In this document: piece after piece, positions 45,836 to 57,790 of the stretch | Position numbering within the stretch: the stretch's first letter is position 1 | How the letters are laid out: each line of letters starts with the position of its first letter | NCBI GenBank assembly: GCA_033439265.1 | Contig: JAVTVX010000024.1 | Location: 17,840,501-17,904,500, forward strand | Length of the DNA: 64,000 nt | Source of the DNA: Dillenia suffruticosa | Taxonomy: Eukaryota > Streptophyta > Magnoliopsida > Dilleniales > Dilleniaceae | Reading direction: 5' to 3' | Position numbers and translations under genes: made by a program | The notes under the pieces: generated by a model | What the model saw: the letters and a program-made list of their open reading frames with translations, nothing else | The model's database searches: none | Told to the model about the DNA's origin: nothing

Positions 45836-48088
45836 GCTAATTAGATCCTAAAATTATCGAGCTGAGTATGACTTTGTGAAAATATCTACAATCTAAAATT
45901 GGGAAGAGATAGCAATAAGCTTAATAGTGCCATAAATGACATGATATCACATAAGTTGGCAATCAATCTTAATATATTTGGTACATTCATGGAATACATC
46001 ATTGTGCACAATTTGTATGGCATTTCGATTGTCACAATGAAGAGGAATGACTGAGGAGGAGGTGACACCCATGTCTTGGAGGAGCTATCGTAACCAAAGG
46101 AGTTCAAAAGTGATATCGACAAGGGCTTGGTATTTTGCTTTTGTACAAGAGTAAGAGACAATTTTTTGTTTCTTGCTACACTAAGAGATGAAAGAGGTTC
46201 CAAGAAAGAAACAATAGCAAGTAATGGAGTGACAATCAGTTGGTTCTCCACCCAATTTGTGTCACAGTATGCTCGTAGTTTGAAGGGAGACGAGCTAGAG
46301 AAATGAAGTCCATGAAATAGAGTATCTCAAATGAAATGAAGAATACAAAAAGCAGTCAAAAAGTGAGAGGTCTGTGGTGTACTTGTGAACTAGTTGACAA
46401 TGTGAACAGCATAAGCAATGTTAGGACATGATACGGTGAGATAAATAAGACTACCAACTAGTTGACGATAAAGAGTGGCATCATTGAAAAGAGTCCCATC
46501 AGAGGTTAAAAAATGAGTATTAGGTTCAAGAGGAGTGCTGTCTATTATAGTATCCATGATGTTGGCATATGAGATGAGGTCAGTAGCATATTTGGCTTGG
46601 GATAAGAAATATCAAGATTCAGTGGATGTAACCTCAATGCCTAAAAAATAACTGAGAGTACCTAGATATTTCATTTCAAAATACTAGTAGAGAAATGATT
46701 TGAGAGCAGAAATACCGTTAGTGTTATTGTCGATGATGTTCATGTCATCAACATAGAGAAGATTAAGAGTAGTCCCCCGATTAGTCTAATGAACAAATAG
46801 GGCATAATCATAAGCACTGGAATAAAAACCAGGGCAACCAATTGTGGTACTGAATTTTGAAAACCATACCTAAGGTGCATGTTTAAAACCATACAAAGCT
46901 TTGCGAAGATGACAAACCTTATTTGATGGGTGATCATAACCTGATGGGAGTTGCATGTATACTTCTTAAGTTAAGAAATACATTTTGATATCCATTTTAA
47001 ATAATGACTAAGATTTACTAGCAGCAACAACAATGAGGCTACGAATTGAGGTTAAACATGTTACAGGGCAAATGTTTCTTCATAATCAATGCCATACTTT
47101 TGTGTAAAGCCTTTCGCTACAAGTTGGGCCTTGTACCGATCAACAGATCCATCAGCTTTAGTCTTTATTTTGTAGATCTATTTGCTCCTGACAGCAGACT
47201 TTCCTGGAGGTAAATTGACTAGATCCCAAGTATTTGTGTGGGCAAGTGCCTATGTTCTTTTGCCATTGCTTGCTGCTATAGAGGGTCAGTGTTGGCCTCA
47301 TGATAAGTGTGAGGTTCATACAGAGAGACAATAGTAGAATATATGAAAGTCATGAAATTGGCTAGAATGGTGACTTACTTGATCAGATTGACAAAGAAGT
47401 AATTGGGGAGTAAAAAGCTTGCTTGAAGTTAAAAGAACATTTGAAGGAGGTAATAGACGATCTGTTGAAGTATGTGATGGATCCACAATCATAGGAGAGT
47501 CAAGAGGAGCAGGCAAAGACGAGGTTGAACTGCATGAATTATTAGAAGAACATGCAAAAGAAATGTCAAGAAATAGAGGTATAGTTGAGTTAGAGAAGCA
47601 TGGTTAAGGAAGGTTTCTGATTTTGAATTGAGAAGGAATTGAGAATGTTTTATGTTCTCAAAATATTACGTGTTTAGAGATATGAAATCTTTGGGATAAT
47701 GGATCCCAACATTTATACCCTTTATGTTCTATTCCATATCCTAAAAAACAATATAATCGCATTCGTGGATCTATTATGGTATGCTCATGAGATTGTAAGA
47801 GTAGAAAATAGGTGCCACCAAAAACTTTAAGAGTATGGTAGTTAGTAGCACAATTATATAACAGTTCATAAGGAGAGAAATTACCAATAATTGGAGTTTG
47901 AATATGATTGATAGTATAAACAATTGTAAGAGCAACTTCTCTCTAAAAATTTTCTAGACATGAGAAGATATGAGAAGAGCTCGAACGGTATTTAGAATAT
48001 ATATACGTTACCATTCAACTCGACCATTTTGTTGAGAGGTTCCTGGACAAGATTTTTTGACAATCGTACTTTGTTGGGTAAGAAATTA
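45836..48088 (-). pseudogene. Ty1/copia integrase, reverse transcriptase and RNase H, decayed
   Basis: On the minus strand CPGTSQQNGRVEW (about 48052-48012) is the integrase end. The variable linker follows (47900-47320). RT begins with TWDLVNLPPGKS-like sequence at about 47240-47170 and has its catalytic YVDDM at about 46755-46741. RNase H runs from about 46250 to 45850, where KTWVSPP, the VTIEMPYKLC shadow frame and the HVLHGTIKLIAISSQF stretch can be followed. Stops and frameshifts are frequent. The pol end is split by the CACTA element and resumes at 44197. Confidence 0.83.
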
Positions 48089-48560
48089 AAATGCTGTATC
48101 GACGGTAATTTTTAACGACGGCAACTTTTAGTGACGGTTTTTATGATTTATAGAGACACCTTGTGACAAAACCGTTGAAAAATATAGGTTTTTCCCAACT
48201 GACTAAAATGTCCATGAAGAAAAGTTTATTAACCGTCGATAAAACTATCACAACCGTCCGTAAAATAATATTCAATTACAATGGTTAAAAATTATGGTCA
48301 GTAAATGTAATAGTCTTTTTAGTATGGTTTAAAAATAGTCTCAATAGAAATATTTTTTATTGTCTACTTAACAATACTATTTTCATAGGTTTTAGATGTG
48401 TAGTAACACACAAATTCTACCGTCTTTTAAAACTATATTCAATTCTCGCTATTAGAACAAACCATTTATATAAATTCTATTTATACTGACGTATATATTG
48501 TGTCGTCTGTAAAAATCTAATATTGTTATATTTTTGTATCATATATCCTTTATATTTGAA
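48089..48560. mobile_element. Candidate DNA-transposon terminus with GACGG repeats
   Basis: Copia homology stops at 48088 and gives way to GTATCGACGG, AACGACGGCAAC, AGTGACGG and, inverted, AACCGTCGAT and AACCGTCCGT. Such short inverted motifs are typical of subterminal regions of CACTA- or Mutator-like elements. No CACTA end, target duplication or partner end was found in the window, so the class is open. Confidence 0.4.
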
Positions 48561-48589
48561 AATAGTCTAGATAATAAGTTGTGGTAAAT

Positions 48590-49150
48590 TTATGATAGTG
48601 GTAGTTTAGTAAATAGGTGATAATGATAAGTAACAGTATGTAGGTAAGTAGATAATAAGTGGATAAGTAAGTTTATATAGTGATAAGTTAGTGATATATA
48701 GTCATGATAAGTAGATGGTAAATAGAAAGTAAGTGGATAAGTAAGTTTATATAGTGGTAATTTAGTGGTAAATAAGTGGTAAGTAGATAGTAAGTGGGTA
48801 AATAAGTTTATATAACGGTAAATTAGTGATAACTTTGTGATAAGTTTGTGATATATAGTCGTGGTAAGTAGATGGCAAATAGATGATAAGTGAATAAATA
48901 AGTTTATATAGTGGTAAGTTAGTGGTAAGTAGATGGCAAGTGAGTAAGTTTATATAGTGGTAAATTAGTGATAAGTTTGTGATATATAGTCGTGGTAAGT
49001 AGATGGTAAATAGATGATAAATAGATGATAAGTGGATAATTAAGTTTATATAGTGATAAGTAAATGATAAATTTGTGATATAGTCGTGATAAGTAGATGG
49101 TAAGTAGACAATTAACTTTGTACAGTGATAAGTTTATAATATATAGTCTG
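48590..49150. repeat. Minisatellite of GTAAGTAGAT/TAAGTGGATAA units
   Basis: Imperfect repeats of about 80-120 bases contain GTAAGTTTATATAGTGG, GTGATATATAGTCGTGG and AAGTAGATGGTAAATAG in varying order, at least five times. ORFs across it, such as the minus one at 48919-49203, are periodic shadows. Similar GGTAAGT wording appears weakly at 52330-52390. Confidence 0.8.
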
Positions 49151-49199
49151 CACGTACAATTACCACTGTAAAAAGTAAAGATAAGATAAGTTTTATCAA

Positions 49200-50100
49200 T
49201 CATGTTATTAGTTGTAATCCATCATTGGAGGTGTATCATTATATTTATTTCTAATTTTTATTAATATATATTTATTAACATACATTACTTATATACATTA
49301 AATAATTTTATAAAATATTTTAATTATTTATATTAATTTAATATTAACTTATATACATTTTTAAAAATTTTAAAATATATAACAGAATTTTTGAAAAGAT
49401 TTATGATTTAATAGTTTGAAAATTAAAAATCAAAAAACATCATTTCTTTTCTTTAATAGTAAACTTATAACAAGTGTATGCGAGTGTAGTGATATACTAT
49501 AAATTTATAATAATATTGATGATATTCATGGAAATGAAATATAACAAGTGTATAATGAAAAAAAAGAAAAATTATATAATGAAAAACGACACTGAAAAAT
49601 GAGTTTTGAAAATTTGTTTGTAAAAATGGCAGTATATGTTTTGAAAAATATTATTGTAACCATTTAATTGGTGATATATCCTACTTTCCTCGATTGCTAG
49701 TGTAAAAATTTTACAAAAAATTTAGAATTTTTCAATAACATAATAATATCGATACCAATTTAGACGACACAATCCTTATGTTAGATGAATGAGTGGATGA
49801 GTGCATCTTAATGTCATAATATAAAATTATAATTATCAATATTAGTTTAAATTATAATTTATTAATAATTTAAAAAATCTATATATTTAATCACAAAATA
49901 TTTATTGTTCAAAATATATAATATTAATTAAACATAATTCATTCATATCATTCAATATAATTATTATTCAAATATATTGGTTTGAATATATAAGAAATTT
50001 CAATGAGAACATAAAGGAAAAAAAAAAAAAAAAACCCAATGAGAATAGAAAAAAAATGATATTGAGGAGGAAGAAAGAAAGAAAAAAAATATATTATCAG
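49200..50100. other. AT-rich stretch without genes
   Basis: No coding similarity or defined repeat was recognised. There are long A and T runs near 50020-50090. Confidence 0.5.
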
Positions 50101-50104
50101 ACAA

Positions 50105-50220
50105 GACTTCATGGCATAGTGGCTGACATGTCTTCCCTTCAAATCAAGGTTCGAATCCCACTTTTTGATAAAAAAGATGATTATCCCACTTTTTGATAAA
50201 AAAAGATGATTTTTTGATAA
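50105..50220 (+). mobile_element. SINE relic with intact A and B boxes
   Basis: A perfect A-box (TGGCATAGTGG, 50112-50122) and a perfect B-box (GGTTCGAATCC, 50148-50158) are correctly ordered and 25 bases apart. Then comes a twice-repeated CCCACTTTTTGATAAAAAAG tail. The tRNA fold is not completed downstream, so this is a truncated tRNA-derived SINE rather than a tRNA gene. Confidence 0.6.
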
Positions 50221-50228
50221 AGAAGAAA

Positions 50229-50530
50229 TGAAGGGCAGGCACCCATGTGTGCATGCGCTAGTACCTGCCTAGGCGCGCGCCTGCTTGAGCAGTGGCATAG
50301 GTTGGCGCCCGTGCATGAATGCGCAGGTGCCCTTCCGCACCTGTGCGCGACTATACTTCCATGAAGGGCAGGCGCCCGTGTGTGAATGTGCTGGCGCGCG
50401 CCTGCCTAAGCAGTGGCATGGGCTGGCACCCGTGCATGCATGCGCAAGCGCCATCCCGCTCCTATGCCCGTCTATGCTTCCATGCAAGGCCCGCGCCTGG
50501 CTGCACAGTGGCATGGGCCGGCACCCTGGC
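50229..50530. repeat. GC-rich GCATGC minisatellite island 1
   Basis: There are about 2.5 tandem units of 120-130 bases starting ATGAAGGGCAGGC (50228 and 50361) and a shorter third at 50483. Each contains GCAGTGGCATGGGCTGG. The island is abruptly GC-rich within AT-rich DNA. ORFs in it on both strands are compositional. Confidence 0.85.
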
Positions 50531-50539
50531 TCCCATGAA

Positions 50540-51330
50540 TAATATAATAAAATGAATTTATTAATTTAAATTATTAATATTATTAATTTAAATAATGTAA
50601 TGATATTAAATTAGTAATTTATATAATTATCAATATTATATAATTTTATATAAATTAAAAGAAAACTAAAACCCTAAACCCATTTAATTTACAAGATTTA
50701 CCTATTTAATTTAATGATAACTCCAAAAAAAAAAATTTCATGGCAAAAATAATTTTCTATTTTAATACCAATTTAATCAAATTTCTTTTTTCCCGTTTAT
50801 TTCTTAGTGCCAATTTAATAACATGTCAAAAATATTTTCATATTTATTTCTTTTATTTATTTATTTTATTACTCTGTCTATTTATTTCAATACAAAATTG
50901 TGCACGATTTGTATTTAATATGATGGACAAATTAAGGATGCATTCTTATTCTAAGGAAGAAGTGATGAATATATTGGAGTATTTCTTGAATTTACATGTG
51001 TAAATATTCAATGTCAATGTACTGTCAAAAAATTTTTTTGTTTAGAGGGAAAATTTAGTTTTGGCACGAATACTTACTTGTTACTCGCCGATTTCTCTTT
51101 TTTTCTTTTTTTACAATTGTTAGGGTTCAAAATTTTCAAAATATTGGCGCGGGAAAGAAAAGGTTTTTGAAAATTTATAGGTAGTAATAATGTAGCAATA
51201 ATGTATGGTATGTGTATTGATATAGGTAGTAATAAAATGGTACTAGTGCATTAATAATGAAGAACTAATGTAATATATAATAAAACAAATATGTAATAAT
51301 AAAAAAAAATTGGTAAAAGATAAAATCTAA
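50540..51330. other. AT-rich stretch, no gene recognised
   Basis: It starts with the shared island flank (TTAATATTATTAATTTAAAT, about 50572). The plus ORF at 50740-51003 is hydrophobic and low-complexity with no recognised motif. Confidence 0.45.
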
Positions 51331-51334
51331 AATA

Positions 51335-51585
51335 TGCATGCGCCCTTGCTTGCGCAGGCATGCTCGGGCGCCCGCGCTCGCATGGCCGATTGCCTGCATG
51401 GGTGCTTGCATGCAAGGTAGTACTGCGCTTGCCTATGTGGTGGCATGCGCCGGTGCCCGTGTTGGCATGGCCAGGTGCCCGCGGGCACTGCATGCGCAAA
51501 ACACCGTGTGGCATGTGCGGGCACCTGGTACTTGCATGCGCGCGTGCGGCGCTTACATGCGTACACATGCATGCCGCACGCCACT
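51335..51585. repeat. GC-rich GCATGC island 2
   Basis: It is dense in GCATGC, TGCATG and GGTGCCCG, including GTGGCATGCGCCGGTGCCCG, which parallels GTGGCATGGGCTGGCACCCG of island 1 in the same orientation. It is followed within 100 bases by the shared flank TTAATATTATTAATTTAAAT. Confidence 0.8.
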
Positions 51586-51599
51586 ATTTTATTTATTAT

Positions 51600-52700
51600 A
51601 TAAAAAATTTCAATAAAAATTAAGTATATTAAAATTTTCAAATATAAGTAGAATAATAATATAATTAATATTATTAATTTAAATAATATAATGATATAAA
51701 ATTCAGTGTATTTATTTATTGTAATGTAATGCAGTAACAATATTGTAATACATTAGTAACAATGTTGTAACAAAAACAAAAACATAAAAAATTCAAATAC
51801 AAAAAATACAAAATAAAATTGAAGATTTAATAATAAAAAAGCGGTAATGTACAATAAAATTAAACTCACAAAAGGTAAAAAAGAGGATAGAAAAGCGGGA
51901 AAAAATAACAGACTTCTAAAAATTTATTTGCGCTACTAAATTAAATATATTATAAATTATTACTCACAAATCCTCTTTTCCTTCAAAACCAAAAATATTA
52001 TAAATTATTTCCTACAAATCCTCTTTCCCTTCAAAATCTCTCATTCCTTAATAAACTCTCCTCCTTTCTTCCTTAATAAGCTCTCCTCAATCAAAACTCA
52101 AAATTCAAAATTCAAAACTCAAATCTTATGACTTAACCAAAATCTCATTCCAAATTTTCTTAACTCAATATGGGAAGAACTAAATGAGATGAGTATTGTT
52201 TGAGAGTGTGTTAATTATTTTAAGAGTGTGTTATGCTATAGGGTTATAGGTATTAATCTTTATGACAGGTCGTTCAAATTTTGGAAGTTGTAAGTTATTT
52301 GAGAGTGTGTTAATTTTGATAATGTGTTATGTTGTAGGGTTATAGGTGGTAAGTCTGTGTAAGTATGTATAAGTGGTAAGTTAGTCAATAAAATTATGAT
52401 ATGTCATAAGATATGATGGTATGACAAGAAAAAATTGTTTATATATAGAGTATTACAATACATCAATCCTCTCAATTTTCGTCTTTCCTTTTCCTTTTCT
52501 TTTTCTTTTCTACTTTGGTTTTCTTTAAAACTTTTTCCTCTTTGTTTCATCCATCTTCATCTTTAACATAATATCATCACGCACTGTATTATGTTCGGAT
52601 ATTAGAAGTTTGAGAAAATATTCTTTTCTCAAAAAATTAAGATTCTGAAAAATAAAGGAAGAATGAAATAAAACTATCAATATTTCTCAAAAAATAATAT
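51600..52700. other. AT-rich stretch, no gene recognised
   Basis: It contains direct repeats of short phrases (CAAAATTCAAAATTCAAAAC near 52095; CTCTTTTCCTTCAAAACC / CTCTTTCCCTTCAAAATC near 51970 and 52020) and pyrimidine-rich DNA at 52480-52560. No coding similarity was seen. Confidence 0.45.
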
Positions 52701-52739
52701 AACAACAAAAATATAATATATATATATATAAGATAAGAA

Positions 52740-55690
52740 ATGCAGAATATAACATACTTCTTGAGTTGGTGGAGTTATAAATAATCCTGGTTTCCATATC
52801 TCCAAAAATCTCATAACAAATATTCCACAATTATTCATGTATATATAAAAATATACATTAAATTACATTACAGAATCACTGACAATAATTAATTGATTTA
52901 AATTACAAGTTATTTACGTATTAGGTTGTTGTGGAATTTCAATATGAACAGTTTCCGAGATAATGAAAGAATTTTCATAAATCTTCTCAAGACAATCTTT
53001 CTGGAGAATGCAGAAAAGTACAGAGAAATCAATGAAAATATAATTGTTGATTATTTGAAAAAAAATTTGATATTTATATATGTTAAATAATTAATTACCA
53101 TCAAAATTTCCGACTCATCATGTTCATGGCCTCTGAAATGATACCCTGAGTCTAAAAGATAGATAGTCTGCTTATCCACATAAAGGGCGTAACAAAACCA
53201 ATGTTCTTTGAATATTACAGGGATAAAAACCTGTTAGTAAGATTATACTAATCATAGGACATAGGATAAAATAAAATAACAGGGATAAAATCAAAAGATA
53301 AATATATAATGTAAAATAACTCACTAGGTTATATAATCAGAAGTTAAATCCGACTGCTTTCCGAGACAAAGAATTATCAACTATAGAAATATCCCACTTT
53401 CTTTTAGGCTTGCTTTCCATAGATGCAACCACGTACAACTAAATATAAAATAAATATAATAAGTAGATGAAAAAACAATATTAAATAATGATATTTGAGA
53501 ACAAAGAGAAAAGAATGATATTATAAGTTCATACTGGAGTTAAGAAGTTGAGGAGAGATGAAAATCTATACCGAAAACCATAGTGGTAAAACGCATTTTG
53601 ATAATGACTTTGAGAATAAGTTTGGATTGAAGATGGTATTGAGGAAGTATATATAACAATCCATCGTCTGCAAAGACAATTAATAATTAGTAATGTAATA
53701 TGAAAAATAAATACAAAAAATTCATAATTCATACCAACGTGCCAATCCAGTGAGGCGGTAACAGCTCATAGGCATCCGTCCAGCACATGTAACTTCCACG
53801 AATATTACACAAAATTGTTCTATAAATTGTCATAAAAATGAGATTTCGTCAAATATCTCTAAAAATTGAAAAATTAGATTTAGTCAAATATCTCTAAAAA
53901 TTGGATTTCAAAATAACAAAGACAAAGATTGTAAGACATTTACCTCGCATTATTTTTTATGGCTTTTCAACCATAAAAAACCCAAACACTTTCCTCCTCA
54001 TCAGAAAAAGACCTAACATTAACAAAGGGCAAGAAAGATATTTGGTTTGTCTTTCCATCTTTCATTTCAGTTAAGGCATTTATTACTTCATATTCATATT
54101 CAGTATCTTTATCCTTCTCCTCGTCAAAAGCCTCCTCCCATCCTTTCTCATCCGAACTCTCCTCCTTCTCCAGACACTCCTCCTGCCCATTCCCTTTCTC
54201 TTGCCGGGCTTTGTCCTTGTCCTCCTCCTCCTCGTGGTCATCACTAAAATCACTAGCCTTAACTTTGCATTTCTTTTGCTTTTTTCCCTTCTTTTGTTCT
54301 TCCTTCTCTTCTTCATCTTCTACAAACTCACAAAGTCTGCGCAACATATCATGATGCATTTATAATAAATTGGAATGAATTTGAATTGACTTCTCCACAA
54401 ACATTTTAATTTCATGTTTGATGCTAATTCTCTGCAATTGCACATAATATAAGTACTAAGTGCTTGTGAGTGGTATAAAGTAGTGATTATAAGTTTACCT
54501 TAATTTTTTCTCCACTTCCTTCAACACCATGAACACCACCAACACTTGCTTCAATAGATTTTTCAACAGATTTTTTAGACAATAAACCCTATAAAAATAA
54601 ATAGTATAAAAGATGAATAAACCTATAAATAAATAGTATACTATTTAGATTCTATAGTTATTACATAATACATATAAACTTATTTTAACTTACATTTATA
54701 TGCTCGGATTCAAGTCTTCGATTTACCTAATCCATCGTCCAATAGCGAATGGGTAAATGTGTTTTTTTGCCCCCAAGTCACCAACTCTAACATTCTCAAA
54801 ATAAAAGATCTATACATAAAACAGTATTTGTTAAATATTGTTAAAGTAGATTGCATTCAATCATTAAATTGAAAGCTTACCATAAGTAAAAATAAACAAC
54901 CACCGATGCCCGTCTTCTTTCTGTGTTCCACCTTTCTTGCTCGATGTTTGAATTTAGAAATCTCATCAACTAACCATTCTAATACAAATTTAGCCCAATT
55001 ATATTGTCGAGCATTCTCAACATCAATAGTAGCAGTAAGATGTTTGGAAGCCGGGAATACATTCATAGTTGGATATAAAAAGCATCCAAGGATAAATAAC
55101 AAGAAACATCGTTTAAAGTTGGGTGAGTAGATTTGGATCTCTTGTTTTAATTGGCTATGTTTTAATGTCAAGAAATATTTTCTTATATCTGAATATTCAA
55201 TGGAGGAAGAATCTAACACATCACGTCCCATGTAAGGGATTCCTAAAATTCGTGCTACTTCTTCTACCGTGAGTTTAAAATTGTGATGGGGAGGGTTAGA
55301 AAGATATTTTTGCATGGGTTCAAATCTCATTATAAGTTTCTCACACAATTTCCGACTCAGTATATCACAGGTCATGTTCAAAAGGCTTCTGAATCCCATT
55401 TCTTTCACTACATATTTCATATCGTCCGTAAGAGTAGAAAATAGCTCTTTTACTTGTTTAGGAGAACACCTTGTCAGCATCGGAATAGTCATTGCTTTTT
55501 TCATTCCAAAAATTTCCTTTTTGCTGTCTTTTCATCTTCTTCATTTATATCAGTCTATTAAAAAACTATTTTTCAGTATAATTTATTCAATGAAAATGAA
55601 AAAAGAATTGAGTATGAGTAAAATAAACTAGTAACTCACCGCAATAGATTTCAGTTTCTTCTTAGAAAAAATTTCCTTCTTGTTCGACAT
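52740..55690 (-). pseudogene. Transposon-type Ulp1 (C48) cysteine protease gene, multi-exon
   Basis: On the minus strand a likely first exon (55690-55640, MSNKKEIFSKKKLKSIA) ends at a GTGAGT donor. A large exon, 55504-54857, holds the conserved N-terminal domain seen before Ulp1 domains of plant transposons (RCSPKQVKELFSTL, MGFRSLL, VEEVARILGIPYMG, FKRCFLLFILGCFLYPT, YNWAKFVLEWLV, GGCLFLLM). VRVGDLGAKKHIYPF follows at about 54775-54730, and an acidic Glu/Lys/Asp-rich linker at 54359-53967. The protease exons carry the C48 triad: HWFCYALYVDKQTIYLLDSGY (His codon 53203-53205, Asp codon 53150-53152) and NNCGIFVMRFLEIW (Cys codon 52827-52829). Ulp1 enzymes cut SUMO from proteins; in transposons the role is unknown. 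A frame problem before 55504 suggests decay or an unrecognised intron, so pseudogene status is provisional. Confidence 0.75.
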
Positions 55691-55699
55691 ACGAAGCAA

Positions 55700-57480
55700 G
55701 TTTGGTTTGATTTGTATGTTTTTTGGTTTTTATGGAAGTGCAAAAAGCAAGTTTGATTCGTGTGTTTTTTTTGTTCCGATGGTTTTGATCAGATACAGAA
55801 GTGCGATAAGCGAGTTTGGTTTGTGTGTTTTTTTAGTTTTGATAGTTTTGATCAGATAGAAGTTTAGTAAGGTGAAAGTTCAGTGAGGTGAAGTATCACA
55901 GGTTCAGTGAAGTGCAGTGCAGTGAAGTCAAGTGCGGACTGGACTGGATGCTGATTACTATTACTACTGATAACTATCGAAATGACGTTAGCTACCTCCC
56001 ATAGAGAACAGAGCTCAAAGTTAGGAGTACAAAGCAGCCCTTTGATTTAAGTATTACAAATATATTATTATATTATTAAACATATAATATTATATAAAAT
56101 TATATTATATTACATATAATCCCTTAGTAATTAAATAAATATAAATATTATGTTATATTATATTATATTATATTATATTATATTACTACTTATTATTAAT
56201 ATATTATTATGTTATTAAATATTACTATTTTATTATACTACTATTACATTATTACTATATTACTATATTATTAACATTACTACTATATTATATTACTATT
56301 ATATATCACTATATTATTATATTAAATTATATTATAATATATAACTCTAATTTTTTTAATATTTTTTTTGTATAGTTTTGTTATAAAAAATAAAACAATT
56401 ATTTGTAAGTATGAACACCTTAGTACGTAAAAATTGGAGTAAATAGAGTTATGAGTCATTAGAGATCAGAGAGAATGTGATTAAAAATAAAAAAACAAAA
56501 CTAACTTTATTAATATCGTGTTTACTTTATTAATAACACCCTCATATTTGTATAAATTTGAGTTACATGTTAAAAAATCACCACAACACTGTTGACATAT
56601 TGTTGTCTCAAATCAAATCAAATTATTCTTTCTTTAACTTTTTAGTCAAATGAAATCAATTTATTTCCCTTCCATCACTTAAAAAATTTAGACACTTATA
56701 AATTTTATTCAAAAAACTATTTTATAACTTAATTTCACCTGTCAATTATAAAACTTATAAAATTTCTCACCCAACTCTCAACTCTCACATCCGAATTTTA
56801 ATTACGACGGTAGCAATTGAGCCTTGAACTCAGATTTTCGAGTCCTCTGATAAACATTTTATTTCCCCGCAGACCAAAAATTTCTTGAGATCATCTAATA
56901 TGTTCAGAAACTCTTTTTTATCAAACAAATCTATATATATATTATGATTTGGTTATATTATTTTATAATAACATATATAAAAGAAGTAAGAAAGGAAAAG
57001 AGGAAAAAAAAATTAATATTCTTCAATTTCATTTTATATCATGAGTCATAACAATTGGATACATAGTTTTCTCCTCGAAGAAATTTTAAATACTCATGTT
57101 ATAGAAGATGTTAGGATTATTTTTAAGAACTAAGACCCAAATCATCCATCATCAAATAAAAGATTACTGGTTGATGGTTGATGGTTGATGGTTGATGGGT
57201 TGCTTGACATAAAATAAAAATCCAAACTTTCACTATTTATTTCTTTTTTATATATGATGGAAGTCAAAAAATCAAGAGAAGCAAATTTGATTTTGGACTC
57301 ATAGAAGAATTTGATCAAATTTATACAAATTTATAAGGAGGTATGTGATCTAGAAAAAAGAGTTGTAAACTTGGAAGTTTAAATATTTAATATGGATATA
57401 ACATAAAAGTACTGGAACTATCTTTAGTTTCCTTTATTTTGGGCTTTTCAACTGAATATGGTTCAATTGGTGCTATACCT
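55700..57480. other. AT-rich spacer with microsatellites
   Basis: 55720-55960 holds imperfect repeats of GTGTGTTTTTTTAGTTTTGAT and of GTGAAGT/CAGTGAAGT. 56135-56340 is a (TATTA)n-like tract. 57173-57203 is a (GGTTGAT)n run of about four units. No gene was recognised. Confidence 0.6.
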
Positions 57481-57752
57481 TATGTTATATATGTAATGTA
57501 GATATATGTGTGAGAGTATGAGATGTATTTTGTAATTTGTAATTGATTATATTATATGTATGATTATTTTTTTTATATTATGAAGTTAATATATTATGAT
57601 TAAGATTAAATATAATTAATGTTTATGAAGTTTTATGAAGTTTGATTTATTATGATCTTCGCATGAGTTTTGTAATTTTTTTCTTTAATAAATATCAATT
57701 GGAAATTTTTTTTATGTTGAATTGTTGAATTGATTAAAGATTGATTTCGTTC

Positions 57753-57790
<38 letters not shown>

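Larger units (their letters stand above)
34806..48088 (-). mobile_element. Ty1/copia retrotransposon, truncated at its 5' side, cut by gypsy and CACTA insertions
   Basis: Minus-strand copia pol (integrase to RNase H) runs from 48088 to 45836. After a CACTA insert it continues from 44197 to a polypurine tract next to an LTR ending at 44152 on the plus strand. The LTR is split by a complete gypsy element (35056-44084). Its other part is 34806-35050. The 5' LTR, gag and the start of integrase are absent: homology stops at 48088, where a GACGG-rich sequence begins. The order of insertions is copia first, then gypsy and CACTA. Confidence 0.83.

Noticed and set aside
50112-50158. Possible tRNA gene
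   Set aside because: Only the A and B boxes fit. No acceptor or anticodon stem can be paired, so it was kept as a SINE relic.
51251-51740. ORFs of 87-137 codons across GC-rich island 2
   Set aside because: They overlap on both strands and are built from the GCATGC repeats plus AT-rich flank.
53967-54359. Glu/Lys-rich minus ORF as an independent gene
   Set aside because: It lies between the N-terminal domain and the protease exons of the Ulp1-type gene and fits as its acidic linker exon.
56815-56870. Possible further SINE (GGTAGCAATTGAG ... TTTTCGAGTCC)
   Set aside because: The B-box-like part is present, but the A-box is poor and no body or tail is recognisable.
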